A stretch of 64,000 bases of DNA, taken from the NCBI GenBank assembly GCA_964645935.1, contig CAZYAK010000002.1:1-64000 (forward strand), read 5' to 3'. Source of the DNA: CAZYAK01 sp964645935. Lineage in GTDB: Bacteria > Patescibacteriota > Gracilibacteria > Peribacterales > Peribacteraceae. The translations under genes were made by a program, and so were the position numbers. The notes below the pieces were generated by a model. That model was not told where the DNA came from. It saw only the letters and a list, made by a program, of their open reading frames with translations, and did no database searches. This document shows positions 8,186 through 17,153 of the stretch, piece after piece (position 1 is the stretch's first letter; the number at the start of each line of letters is the position of its first letter).

Positions 8186-9724
8186 ATGCCTGCTTTGCTC
8201 GCCCGACTGCGCACGAGTCCCGAGATCGCCGCGTTCGCGCTGTTTGGGATCCTGGTGGCGCTCGGTTTCTGGCTGCACGCGGACTACGGCGTGCCGTGGG
8301 ACGAGCCCAACATGATCCGCACCGGCGAGGCCGCGTACTCCGCGGTGTTCAGCGGCCAGCCGTGGACCACGCTCCCCGCGGAGCGCTTCTATGGCACCGT
8401 CTTCGAGCTGCCCGTGACGATGACGATGCACGCCGTGGGCATCACGCAGGACGCCCGCGAAGGGCTGCTGTTGCGCCATCTATTCACGTACCTGCTCTTC
8501 CTCGGGGGCGCATGCGCCTTCTGGCGGCTGGCCGAGCGCCTCACCGGGAGCGCCTGGATCGCGCTACTCGGAGTGGTCTTCTTGGTGCTCAGCCCCCGCA
8601 TCTTCGCCGACGCGTTCACCAACTCCAAGGACCTGCCCAACCTTTCGCTCTTCACCGTCGCCATGTGGACGCTCGTACGGTTCCTTGATGCGCCCACGTG
8701 GGAGCGTGCGCTCCAGCACGCGCTGGCCACGGGCCTCGCGATCGGCATCCGCCTCACGAGCTTGCTCATTCCGCCGCTCACGTTGCTTCTGCTGGCGCTG
8801 CCGCTGGCCACGGGGCTGCGCGGCCGCGATGCCAAGTGCACGGGCCTGGTCTCCGCGCTCTACGTCATCTCCACCGTCGCCTGCACCGTCGCGGTCTGGC
8901 CGTTCCTGTGGCAGGACCCGGTCGGTCACCTGCGCGAGGCCATGACGTTCATGAGCACGCTCCCGATGGAGACGTTCTACCTGGGCCGGACCATCACGTC
9001 GCTGCCGTGGCACTACGTGCCGGTGTGGATCGCGGTCAGCACGCCGCCGCTCTACACGCTGCTCTTCCTGCTGGGGACCGGTGATCTCCTGGCGCGCATC
9101 GCGCGGTCGCCCCTGCGATTCCTGGGCGAGGATCGCGCGCAGCTGCTGCCGGTGCTCTGGCTTGTCCTGCCCGTGCTCGCGGTGCACGCCAGCGGCGCGG
9201 GGATCTTCGACGGCTGGCGGCACCTGTACTTCCTGTACCCGGCGTTCCTGCTCTTGGCGCTCCGGGGCTTGCAGGTGCTCCTCCGCGCCACCGCGCACGT
9301 CGCCCGCGGCAAGGCGCCGTGGATCCTCGGCGCACTGGTGGCGGTGCATTCGCTGTGGATCGGGTGGTGGATGGTCCGCAGTCACCCGGTGCAGAACGTG
9401 TACTTCACGATCCCCGCGGCGATGGCGCAGAACCTCTTCGAGCTGGACTACTGGGGCCTCTCGTACCGTCCCGCACTGGAGTACATCCTCGCGCTGGATC
9501 CGTCGCCGTCCATCCGGGTGTGGACCTCGGACAGCCCCGGCGCCTATACCCTCGCCATCCTGCGGCCGAGCGACCAGATCCGCATCCACTACGAGCGCGG
9601 GCGTCCGCAGTACATCCTCTCCCACTTCCGGTCGCAGGCCGTCCGTGACGAGTACGAGCTCGAGTCATACTTTGTCGTAACGGTCGGGGGCGTGGAGGTG
9701 CTGGACGTCTACAAGGTGCCCTGA
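8186..9724 (+). CDS. GT-C fold membrane glycosyltransferase (GT39/PMT-like)
   Basis: A 512-residue polytopic membrane protein with about 10-12 hydrophobic segments. It carries the GT-C acidic motif DE in the first outside loop (DYGVPWDEPNM) and the stretch PRIFADAFTNSKD. It closely resembles the gene at 32419-33951: both contain DYGVPWDE, DAFTN(S/T)KD, LPWHYVPVW, DGWRHLYFL and ELDYWGLSY. Members of this class move sugars from polyprenyl-phosphate carriers to protein or glycan acceptors outside the membrane. It stands apart from the glycosylation island near 32-47 kb. The ATG follows a TACACT box by 9 nt. The exact donor and acceptor are unknown. Confidence 0.75.
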   Translation: MPALLARLRTSPEIAAFALFGILVALGFWLHADYGVPWDEPNMIRTGEAAYSAVFSGQPWTTLPAERFYGTVFELPVTMTMHAVGITQDAREGLLLRHLFTYLLFLGGACAFWRLAERLTGSAWIALLGVVFLVLSPRIFADAFTNSKDLPNLSLFTVAMWTLVRFLDAPTWERALQHALATGLAIGIRLTSLLIPPLTLLLLALPLATGLRGRDAKCTGLVSALYVISTVACTVAVWPFLWQDPVGHLREAMTFMSTLPMETFYLGRTITSLPWHYVPVWIAVSTPPLYTLLFLLGTGDLLARIARSPLRFLGEDRAQLLPVLWLVLPVLAVHASGAGIFDGWRHLYFLYPAFLLLALRGLQVLLRATAHVARGKAPWILGALVAVHSLWIGWWMVRSHPVQNVYFTIPAAMAQNLFELDYWGLSYRPALEYILALDPSPSIRVWTSDSPGAYTLAILRPSDQIRIHYERGRPQYILSHFRSQAVRDEYELESYFVVTVGGVEVLDVYKVP

Positions 9725-9879
9725 CGTGATACATGGCTAGCGCGCCTCATAACACTCGAACAGGCGTGCCACTCGCAGGAGCGCGGAGGGGATTGTTGCC
9801 GCCCATGCCTCAAGTTTTCTCACGCAGAGCCCTACTTCAGGCCGGTGGAGCCCCTATAGATTTGTCGGGCCCGAGACAT

Positions 9880-12501
9880 TCATGGTCGGCCTGAGTTGTG
9901 GAGCTCCGCGGAGAAGAACGTCTTGGCGTACTCCACCGCCTGCACGCCCACCTGCTTGCCCGCGATCCGGCCGGCGATGTCGTCCACCGGTGGGTGGATG
10001 CCGCCCCAGATGCGCGACAGGCTGCACGCGTCGGCCGCGTCCACGTAGGTAGCCCACTGCAGCGTGAGATCCGTGCTCGGGCCGCGCTCGAAGACGAGCA
10101 GCTTGTCTTTGCGGACGGGCACTTCGAAGAGACCGCCGGGGAAGTACGCATCACCAGTGAGGCGCGTGAGCACCTCCGCCGCGGCGCGGGAGTACGTGGA
10201 ATGCCCCGAGATGTAGCCGCCGAACGGGGGCGTGACGAAGCTCGGCCGTTGGTATGGCCACCAGTTCCCTGCGAGGATCCAGTCCGTCCCCGCGGTATCG
10301 ACCGTGGAATCTTGAATCGCAGGTGGGCCTTTCCATGCTCGCATCTTCACCTGCCCGACGTGGCTGCCGCCCGAACCGGCCAACGGGTCGCCCGCCTTCA
10401 CCAGCTCCACGTATCCCGGCACGAGGGGGATGCCCAGGGGGTCGTACGACGGCAGCGATGGGTCGGAACTCTGGCCGCGGTCGGCGAGGGCTCGGATGGC
10501 CGAAATGGGTCGGATGCCGTCGTAATATCCCTTGGCACCCCACGCGACGATTGCTGCGTCGTGCATAGCGCCGCCCAGCGTGAAGTAGGCCTTCACATCC
10601 CACTCCAACTCCGGCAGCTCCGGTCCTTCGCCCCAGAGCCGCTTGCGGAGCTCCGGATGGTCGCTGACGGCGTTGAGGATGGAGAACCAGTGACCGGGGG
10701 GCGTCTCGGACTTGGGGCCGTCGGCCCAGTATTCGGCCAGCGCCCGCGTGTAGTCACCGCGCAGCGCCGGCTGGGGCGCATAGGGCGCGTGCGTTACGGG
10801 GTTGGTTGCCCGTCCCTGCGCCTTCGTGCCTCCCGCGGTGAGGGAGTAGAAGTCCCGCATCTCCGTAAACGTCGTCGGCAGGGCCGCGGAATCCCCGAGC
10901 GCCCCGGGCGAAATGTCCAACCTGACGCCGTCTGCGGGGTCGAGATGCGAGGACCACACGCCCGTGAGCAGGAAGTTCCACTTGTACGCGTCCGCCGTGG
11001 CGCCGGTGGCGGTGGGCGGGGCCCCGGGGTCCAGGTATACGGGATAGGTGCTGCCGTCGCGCGCGTGGTCTTCCCGCTGGTCGGCGCGCAGCGAGAAGGG
11101 GACGACGTTGCCCCACTCGGCGGCCAGGAAGTCGCTCGCGCCGCCCACGACCGTGTTACCGCCCTGGTCCACGAACACCTCCAGCGCGATGGGCTGCCAG
11201 TGGTTCCAGTCCGTCAGCGCGGGATTGCCGAACGACTTGGGATCGATCGCGGGGTTCCGGGGGGCGTAATACGTGTTGCCGTACGACCCCTCCTCGTTGG
11301 AGCCGTCCTGGAGACCGTAGGCGATGTAGCAGTTCGCCACGGCGTTCCCGAGTGCGGCGGCCCGGCGGTGATCCTCGTCGGTGATGCCCGTGAACGCCGG
11401 ATCGTATCCCGACGCGCTCATAAGCGCCTGGGCCTCGACCACGGTCGCCGCGTAGCCGGGAGACTGCGTGAAGCGTTCCTTGATGAGCGCGAAGGCGGCG
11501 TAGCTCATGGCCTCCTCCATCGCCTTGGACGACGCGAGGTGCGCCGGCAGCTTGCATGACGCGCCGCCGAGCGCGGTGTTCAGCAGATACGGCTTCTCGG
11601 TGGGGTGCTGCAACGTCCAGATGTCGTGGAGCATCGCGCCGAAGTGGAAGAGGTTCCGTGCCTGAACAGGCGGTCGCACGCGGTCCTGGGCGATGGCGTG
11701 GAGCAACACCTCGTTCCAGAGACGCGCCACGGAGTGCTCCCGCGCGTTCACGCGCGCAGGACCGGCGACCGTCACCGTCTTGGCGGACATCCGGGGCTGC
11801 CGGCAGAAGCTCGGACGGTAGCCGCAGGTGACCTGGTGCTCCCCGGTGCCGGTCTCCGGCACCGACGAGCCGGAGAAGGAGAAGGCGGGCACGCCGTACA
11901 CGCGGCGCTCCTGGTCGCCGTCCACGAAGCTCACCGTCAGGTGCACGGATGCTCCCTCCTGTCTCTTGCCCGAGACGCTGCAGGTCGGCGTGAGCGCGAA
12001 GCCGTCGTAGATGCCCGATGCTGGGACGCGGAGGACGGGCTTGGCGGTATCCGCGCCGCAGAGTGCGTCCGCGTACGCCGTCACCGTCTTCAGGAAGAGC
12101 GCGGTCTTGCGCGCATACGGATCCTTGGCCGGAACCCCGGCGACCGACGCCTGCGCGGCTTCCAAGACGTCTTGGATGTCTTTGTGCTCGTGGACCAGTT
12201 CCTGCTCTGCCGTCTGCAGATCTATCTTGAGGGAGTCGTACGAGTACGCATCGAGGCACGTCACATCGTTGGGTTGGCCCTTCAGGCTCAGTCGTGCCTC
12301 GTCGCGCCTGCACGGAGAGTTCTTGCGCCCGGTCGCCGGAAATTCCACGTTCAGGAAACGGCCGGGACGAGGCGGACGTGTGCGCGCGGATGCGGCAGGG
12401 GCGGTGCCGCGGCTCCGAGCGAACACCACATGCTGCGTATGGGATACGGCGCCGATCAACACCATGAAAACAATCGAAGCGCGCAGGAATTTCTTGTGCA
12501 T
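9880..12501 (-). CDS. Vanadium-dependent haloperoxidase / PAP2-superfamily secreted protein
   Basis: An 873-residue protein with an N-terminal signal or anchor (about residues 3-25). The C-terminal third carries all three parts of the vanadium haloperoxidase/acid phosphatase signature. These are K-x6-R-P (KGYYDGIRP, near 653), SGHS (GYISGHSTYS, near 765) and S-R-x5-H-x3-D (SRIWGGIHPPVDD, near 833). The N-terminal 300 residues include a Cys-containing domain and predicted beta structure not typical of the family. Inference: an exported vanadate enzyme or phosphatase. The signature alone cannot separate peroxidase from phosphatase, nor assign Cl, Br or I preference. The start has a TATACT box 9 nt upstream. 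Its 3' end faces the glycosyltransferase gene across 155 nt without a clear terminator. Confidence 0.8.
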   Translation of the reverse strand: MHKKFLRASIVFMVLIGAVSHTQHVVFARSRGTAPAASARTRPPRPGRFLNVEFPATGRKNSPCRRDEARLSLKGQPNDVTCLDAYSYDSLKIDLQTAEQELVHEHKDIQDVLEAAQASVAGVPAKDPYARKTALFLKTVTAYADALCGADTAKPVLRVPASGIYDGFALTPTCSVSGKRQEGASVHLTVSFVDGDQERRVYGVPAFSFSGSSVPETGTGEHQVTCGYRPSFCRQPRMSAKTVTVAGPARVNAREHSVARLWNEVLLHAIAQDRVRPPVQARNLFHFGAMLHDIWTLQHPTEKPYLLNTALGGASCKLPAHLASSKAMEEAMSYAAFALIKERFTQSPGYAATVVEAQALMSASGYDPAFTGITDEDHRRAAALGNAVANCYIAYGLQDGSNEEGSYGNTYYAPRNPAIDPKSFGNPALTDWNHWQPIALEVFVDQGGNTVVGGASDFLAAEWGNVVPFSLRADQREDHARDGSTYPVYLDPGAPPTATGATADAYKWNFLLTGVWSSHLDPADGVRLDISPGALGDSAALPTTFTEMRDFYSLTAGGTKAQGRATNPVTHAPYAPQPALRGDYTRALAEYWADGPKSETPPGHWFSILNAVSDHPELRKRLWGEGPELPELEWDVKAYFTLGGAMHDAAIVAWGAKGYYDGIRPISAIRALADRGQSSDPSLPSYDPLGIPLVPGYVELVKAGDPLAGSGGSHVGQVKMRAWKGPPAIQDSTVDTAGTDWILAGNWWPYQRPSFVTPPFGGYISGHSTYSRAAAEVLTRLTGDAYFPGGLFEVPVRKDKLLVFERGPSTDLTLQWATYVDAADACSLSRIWGGIHPPVDDIAGRIAGKQVGVQAVEYAKTFFSAELHNSGRP

Positions 12502-12813
12502 GGGCGAGACAGTATAAAAGACGAACGAGGGGCGCAATGGATGATGGAGCGAGAGACTCCGTGTTGGCATCTACATGCCTCAGGATCGCTGACCGGATGT
12601 GCACCGGCGGCTCACGGTGTGCGATCGCTCGCAGAATGCGCATTCGCGATGCCTGGAGGAAGAACGGGATTCTGACGGCAGCGAAGAGCGTTGGTTTTTT
12701 GGCACTGCATCCGCAGTGCATGAGAGAAATGAAATGGAGCCGCTGCGCCGATTACGATCGGCATCGATCGCTGGCACTCCTTTTCGGGCAGTACGTTGGT
12801 TACTGAGAAATTC

Positions 12814-12868
12814 TGGAGCCGCTGACCGGGATTGAACCGGTGACCCACGGTTTACGATACCGTTGCTC
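12814..12868 (-). repeat. 55-nt copy of the tRNA-Thr 3' half at a contig end
   Basis: These 55 nt are identical to 12969-13023, the 3' part of the tRNA-Thr gene (CCA end through part of the D arm). They stop exactly at the first N. Because the shared length is exactly 55, this is best read as two assembly contigs overlapping by one 55-mer rather than as a second, cut-off tRNA gene. The preceding stretch 12502-12813 shows no convincing gene. It holds only a small hairpin, GCACTGC-atcc-GCAGTGC, at 12702-12719. Confidence 0.7.
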
Positions 12869-12968
12869 NNNNNNNNNNNNNNNNNNNNNNNNNNNNNNNN
12901 NNNNNNNNNNNNNNNNNNNNNNNNNNNNNNNNNNNNNNNNNNNNNNNNNNNNNNNNNNNNNNNNNNNN
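12869..12968. other. Assembly gap (100 N)
   Basis: A run of exactly 100 N between two identical 55-nt flanks. The round length indicates a placeholder rather than a measured distance. The true sequence may have no gap here at all. Confidence 0.95.
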
Positions 12969-13043
12969 TGGAGCCGCTGACCGGGATTGAACCGGTGACC
13001 CACGGTTTACGATACCGTTGCTCTACCGCTGAGCTACAGCGGC
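12969..13043 (-). tRNA. tRNA-Thr (anticodon CGT), CCA encoded
   Basis: On the minus strand a full cloverleaf can be folded. The acceptor stem is GCCGCTG/CAGCGGC, with discriminator T followed by an encoded CCA. The D arm is GCTC-AGCGGTA-GAGC. The anticodon stem is ACGGT/ACCGT with the seven-base loop ATCGTAA, giving anticodon CGT (reads ACG, threonine). The T arm is ACCGG-TTCAATC-CCGGT. It is 75 nt long with the CCA. It abuts the scaffold gap at its 3' end, so copy number at this locus is uncertain. Confidence 0.93.
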
Positions 13044-13256
13044 GACTCCTGTTGCGACCGTTACGGAATGATCAGCGCCCGGAGAGCATGCGTCATTTGA
13101 GCCCGCTCGGCAAGGTGCCGGGATGGGGTTCCGGGAGGGTTCCATGGTGCCGTGAAACGTCTTCGGCCGCAAGCGGCTGCGCTGATATGGCTCTTAGACG
13201 AAAGTCGGTCCGGAAGGGGGTCGCCGGGCCGGGGGCCGGGGGTTACGCTCAAGGCC

Positions 13257-14339
13257 ATGGATCGTTCCGCTCTGCTCTGGTGGCACCTCAATGTCCTCAC
13301 CAAAGACCGCTATGACGCGGTCATCCAGGTGTTCGGCTCACTGGAAGAAGCCGCGCGCCAGGTGAACGAAGAATTCCTGCGGGGCCTGGGTTGCAAAGAG
13401 GAAACTGCCCGTGCGGCACTCATTCGCTTGGAGGAGTTCGACCCCGACGCCGCGGAGGCGCAGCTGCAGCGCAGTGGCGTGAGTGTGCTCCTCCTCAGTG
13501 ATGACATGTATCCCCGGGGATTGCGGGATATTCCCGATCCGCCCGTGTTCCTGTCCTATCGCGGAGACCTCTCGGTGCTGAGCCAGCCGTGCGTGGCCGT
13601 AGTGGGAACACGCCAGATGTCCGCCTACGGCCGTCGCGTCACGGAAGATTTCTCTTCCGCGTTCGCTCAGGCGGGCATGGTCACGGTGAGCGGCCTGGCG
13701 CAGGGCATCGACGGCATCGTCGCAGGCGAGACCCTCAAGCGCGGCGGCCGGACTGTGGCGGTGCTGGGGCACGGTCTTGGGACCATCTATCCGCGCGAGC
13801 ACGCGGAGCTCGCCGATGCCATTGTGGAGGGCGGTGGACTGCTGCTCTCGGAGTACCCCCTTTGGGCGCGGCCCGATCGCCACAACTTCCCCGCGCGCAA
13901 CCGCATCGTGGCCGCGCTCTCCATGGGTACCGTGGTGACGGAGGCACCGGAGGGGAGTGGTGCGCTCATCACAGCGGACCTGGCATTCGGGTACCACAAG
14001 CAGGTCTTCTCGGTCCCCGGCCAGGTCTACGACCCCAACTATGCCGGGTCCAACGCGCTCATCGCGCGCTCCACCGCGCGGCTCGTGTCCGCACCGGAGG
14101 ACGTGTTGCGGGAGCTCGGGATCGTCGCGCCCAGGGCACGATCCGACGTGCCCGCCTACGAGCCTGCCGATGCCTCGGAGGCCGCGGTGCTCTTGGTTCT
14201 CACTACCCTGCCCCAGCCCGTGAACGAACTGGTGGAGTGCACGGGCCTGCCGCCCGCAGCCGTGGGCGCCGCACTCACCATGCTGGAGCTGGCGGGGGCG
14301 GCTCGCAACGTGGGCGCGGGCGCGTGGGTGCGCGCGTGA
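13257..14339 (+). CDS. dprA: DNA processing protein DprA
   Basis: A 360-residue protein with the DprA/Smf Rossmann-like core: VAVVGTRQMSAYG (about 117-129), GLAQGIDGIVAGETL, AVLGHGLGTIYPREH and FPARNRIVAAL. An N-terminal helix-hairpin-like region and a C-terminal winged-helix segment (about residues 300-360) complete it, which is the full-length family layout. DprA loads RecA onto incoming single-stranded DNA during natural transformation and acts in the cytoplasm. The ATG lies 7 nt after TACGCT, so the longer upstream reading was rejected. No other competence genes are next to it. Confidence 0.92.
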   Translation: MDRSALLWWHLNVLTKDRYDAVIQVFGSLEEAARQVNEEFLRGLGCKEETARAALIRLEEFDPDAAEAQLQRSGVSVLLLSDDMYPRGLRDIPDPPVFLSYRGDLSVLSQPCVAVVGTRQMSAYGRRVTEDFSSAFAQAGMVTVSGLAQGIDGIVAGETLKRGGRTVAVLGHGLGTIYPREHAELADAIVEGGGLLLSEYPLWARPDRHNFPARNRIVAALSMGTVVTEAPEGSGALITADLAFGYHKQVFSVPGQVYDPNYAGSNALIARSTARLVSAPEDVLRELGIVAPRARSDVPAYEPADASEAAVLLVLTTLPQPVNELVECTGLPPAAVGAALTMLELAGAARNVGAGAWVRA

Positions 14340-14389
14340 GCCCGAATAGGTGTATGCTTGCGCGCAACCACTCCTTTCTCCCTGGACCC

Positions 14390-15262
14390 ATGGTCAAGAC
14401 GAACGCCACCCTCACACAGTCCGGCATGCTGCCGTTCCGCGAACTCTTCTCCCGCGCCGGTTCGTTCCTGCAGACACACCTGCGTACCGTGTTCGTCCTG
14501 GTCATCCCCTCCATCGTCATCGCTGTGGTCCTGGAGCGCTACATGGCCACGTTACCCGTTGCAATCGGCGCGGGCGGCGCCGTCACGGTGGACTTCGGGG
14601 CCGTCTCCGCGCTGCACATCGCGGTCTTTGCGCTGCTCACGCTCGCCTCCGTCGCGATCAACTTCTTCGTGCAGGTGGCGTGCTGGGTCCTCGCGGTGCG
14701 CAAGGCCGGCCAGCCTGCGTCGCTCTTTGCCGCTGCGCGCGACGAGTTCGTGCCCATGGTGGCCATCGCCTTTTGGATATTCATCCGTTCGTACGCATGG
14801 TTGGCCTTACTGGGCGTCCTCCTCCTGGCGGTCGGCGGCTACGCTGGCGCGGCAGCCTCCCCGCTGATGATCTTGGGCTTCCTCCTGATCTTCGCCGGTG
14901 GCGTGCTGGCAGCTGTGCACGCGCCGTACTTCCTGTCGGCGCAGCTGCTGCACCTGCGGGACGGTAAGGCGCCGCTCGCCAGCGTCGACGAGAGCCGCAC
15001 GCGCTCGGAGGATGCGTGGGGCAAGATTATCGGCAATTCCTTGCTCCTCGGCCTTTGCCTCGCGGGTATCTCCATCCTGGCTTCTATCGCCGTGGGGATG
15101 GTGTCTGGGGCACTGACGCTGGGGTCTACCGGAATGATCGCTGCCACCGTGTCCACACTGCTCCAGACCGCCGTCAGCGGCGTCATGGGTGCCATGGGCG
15201 TGTTCTTCGGCGCCGAGCTGTCCGCCACCGTGGTGGACCGCCGCGCAATGACGGCTGCCTAA
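14390..15262 (+). CDS. Polytopic membrane protein (paralogue family, member 1)
   Basis: A 290-residue Ala/Leu/Val-rich protein with about six membrane segments: a first one near 25-45, paired ones between about 70 and 180, and a C-terminal block near 215-280. It carries the phrases DAWGKIIGNSLLLG and GAELSATVV. Similar phrases (GHWGKILGNTLTVA, GELSATVL) occur in the next gene, and a looser match lies in the protein at 62060-62998. No catalytic motif is visible. The fold recalls the membrane domain found with some glycerophosphodiesterases, but this is a guess. The ATG has no Shine-Dalgarno sequence. It follows a C/U-rich tract and a TATGCT box about 31 nt upstream. Confidence 0.7.
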   Translation: MVKTNATLTQSGMLPFRELFSRAGSFLQTHLRTVFVLVIPSIVIAVVLERYMATLPVAIGAGGAVTVDFGAVSALHIAVFALLTLASVAINFFVQVACWVLAVRKAGQPASLFAAARDEFVPMVAIAFWIFIRSYAWLALLGVLLLAVGGYAGAAASPLMILGFLLIFAGGVLAAVHAPYFLSAQLLHLRDGKAPLASVDESRTRSEDAWGKIIGNSLLLGLCLAGISILASIAVGMVSGALTLGSTGMIAATVSTLLQTAVSGVMGAMGVFFGAELSATVVDRRAMTAA

Positions 15263-15347
15263 CCCCACCCGCTGCAAGAACGAACGGGTTTGTCCGTCTT
15301 GAGGAGCGGTGCTACAGTCGCGCGCTGCCCTTCCCGGTCCTCTTCCC

Positions 15348-16340
15348 GTGCCCGAGACATCTTCCCTCGTCGACCTCATCGTTCGTACGGCGAGGAGAGC
15401 GGCTTCGTTCTGGCGGGCGCTGTTGGCGGCCGTGCTCGTGCTGTCCGCCCTGCATGCCGCTGCCCAGAGCGCCGAGGCGTGGCGCGTGGCCCGCTACCGA
15501 GCCGATTCGTTGGATGACGCCGCGATGCAGCGGGACGTGATGCACTTAGACAGCCTGGAGCGCGTGCCCGTGCCCGATGCGGTTGCACAGACCGAGATCC
15601 GTCGTATCCGGGAGCGCATTAGCACCCGCCTCACCCTGCTCTCTGGCCGTCGGTCGCCTTCTGCGTACTGGCTCACGGTGGGGCCGGTGGTGGGGGCTTC
15701 ATGGGTAATTTCGGCGTTTGCCACACTTATGGGGTTCGTCTTCGCGCTCGGGTTCTCGCTGTCCGATACGGCACACACCTTCTTCTGGCGCGCCGGGGAG
15801 ACGCTCAGGCGGTTCCCGCCGTTTGTCTTACTCTGTACGGCGCAGCTCGGGCTCTCGCTGCTGTGGATCCCGGCCACCGCCATCGTGCTTGCGCAGCTGC
15901 AGGTGCAGCCGCTGTCCGAGGCGGCGGCGAACATGCAGATGTTCGCGGTGTTCTTGGGGTACCTCACCGCCGTTCTCCTACTGCCGCGCCTGGTGCCGGC
16001 GCCGGTGCTCATGCTCCAAGAGGGCCTCTCCGTACGCGGCGCACTCAGCGCGAGTCTCGTAGCCACGCGCGGGCACTGGGGCAAGATCCTTGGCAACACG
16101 CTCACGGTGGCCTTGGGCCTCGCTCTAGCCGAGAGCTTGGTGCTGTCTTCGCTCTCGGACGTCGTCGGGCGTGCATCCGTGCTCATGCTTCCGGCGCGGG
16201 CGCTCCTGCTGCAAGCGTCGGTGATGCTGCTGGCGCTCTTCCTCGGGGAGCTCTCGGCTACCGTGCTCGCACATCCGCTGCCCTCGGAGGAGGACCTCGC
16301 GGAGCCGTCTCCGGTTACGGCCAGCGCGGTCGCAGCCTAA
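15348..16340 (+). CDS. Polytopic membrane protein (paralogue family, member 2)
   Basis: A 330-residue membrane protein with an N-terminal segment (about 25-45), a charged outside region (about 45-110, rich in D/E/R), then several hydrophobic segments. It ends with the GKILGNTLTVA and ELSATVL phrases shared with the preceding gene. It lies 85 nt downstream of its paralogue on the same strand and may be co-expressed. The GTG start was preferred because a TACAGT box at 15313-15318 and a C/U-rich leader lie before it. Earlier in-frame starts would overlap that box. Function unknown. It converges on the SPFH gene with 5 nt between stops. Confidence 0.65.
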   Translation: MPETSSLVDLIVRTARRAASFWRALLAAVLVLSALHAAAQSAEAWRVARYRADSLDDAAMQRDVMHLDSLERVPVPDAVAQTEIRRIRERISTRLTLLSGRRSPSAYWLTVGPVVGASWVISAFATLMGFVFALGFSLSDTAHTFFWRAGETLRRFPPFVLLCTAQLGLSLLWIPATAIVLAQLQVQPLSEAAANMQMFAVFLGYLTAVLLLPRLVPAPVLMLQEGLSVRGALSASLVATRGHWGKILGNTLTVALGLALAESLVLSSLSDVVGRASVLMLPARALLLQASVMLLALFLGELSATVLAHPLPSEEDLAEPSPVTASAVAA

Positions 16341-16345
16341 AGGGA

Positions 16346-17101
16346 CTACTTCTTGGTGAGATGCTGGGTGACGGTCTCGAGGGCCCGTAGCGCTTCTACA
16401 GGGACCATCCACACCGTGGTGTTGGATTGGTCGGAGCTGATGTCGTTGATGCTCTGCAAGGTGCGCAGGTGCAGCGCCCCCGGAGTGCTTGCCAGCATCG
16501 CAGCAGCCTTGGCCACGTTCTCGGAGGCGGCCAGCTCGCCTTCCGAGCTGATGATGACCGACTGTTTCTCGCGCTGCGCCTCTGCCACCTTGGCGATAGT
16601 ACGCTTGAGTGACTCCGGCAGGACGATGTCTTTGAGCTCCACCGATTGCACGTCGATGCCCCACGCGTCCGAGGTTTTATCTACCACCAAGCGAATGCGA
16701 GCGCTTACTTCCGCTTTATTGGCAAGGAGCTCGTCCAATGTCACCTCGCCCACGGCGTTGCGCATCGTGGTCTGAGCCAGCTGGCCCACGGCGTAGAGAT
16801 AGTTCTCCACCGCGATGACGGCCTTGGAGGCCTCGTTTACGCGGAAGTAGATCACTGCGTTGATGCGGATGGGGATGTTGTCTTTGGTAATGGCCTCCTG
16901 ATCGGGAACGTCCACAGCCTTGGTGCGGATGTCCACTTTCACCACCCTCTGAAAGACAGGCACGATGACGTGCCAGCCGGGTTCCCAAATGCGCTTGAAC
17001 TTGCCCATGGTAAACACGATGCCGCGCTCGTACTCGTCGATCTGGCGGATGCAGGCGGCAAGGAGGACGAGGACCGGGAAGATGAGGAACAGCAGCGACA
17101 T
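16346..17101 (-). CDS. SPFH/Band 7 (stomatin, slipin-like) membrane protein
   Basis: A 251-residue protein with one N-terminal membrane segment (about 1-17) and a stomatin-type SPFH domain: RGIVFTMGKFKRIWEPGWH, VDIRTKAVDVPDQEAITKDN, TLDELLANKAEV and WGIDVQSVELKDIVLPESL. It is followed by a helical coiled-coil tail (AEAQREKQSVIIS). Such proteins form membrane-associated oligomeric cages that organise membrane domains and proteases. The usual NfeD partner is not adjacent. It lies 52 nt downstream of tpiA on the same strand, so the two may be co-transcribed. There is no Shine-Dalgarno sequence; the leader is pyrimidine-rich. Confidence 0.88.
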   Translation of the reverse strand: MSLLFLIFPVLVLLAACIRQIDEYERGIVFTMGKFKRIWEPGWHVIVPVFQRVVKVDIRTKAVDVPDQEAITKDNIPIRINAVIYFRVNEASKAVIAVENYLYAVGQLAQTTMRNAVGEVTLDELLANKAEVSARIRLVVDKTSDAWGIDVQSVELKDIVLPESLKRTIAKVAEAQREKQSVIISSEGELAASENVAKAAAMLASTPGALHLRTLQSINDISSDQSNTTVWMVPVEALRALETVTQHLTKK

Positions 17102-17153
17102 AGGAGTGAAGGAAGACGGTTCCCACTGTCCACCCGGGCATGGGGGCTGTCAA

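Noticed and set aside
11156..12721. Long minus-strand frame overlapping the haloperoxidase gene
   Set aside because: It is the neighbouring frame of the same DNA. The haloperoxidase frame carries the conserved motifs and a signal peptide; this one is Arg/His-rich noise.
12814..13043. Two tandem tRNA-Thr genes
   Set aside because: The first copy stops at exactly 55 nt at the gap edge, which fits a contig-end overlap better than a real second gene. Not excluded without reads.
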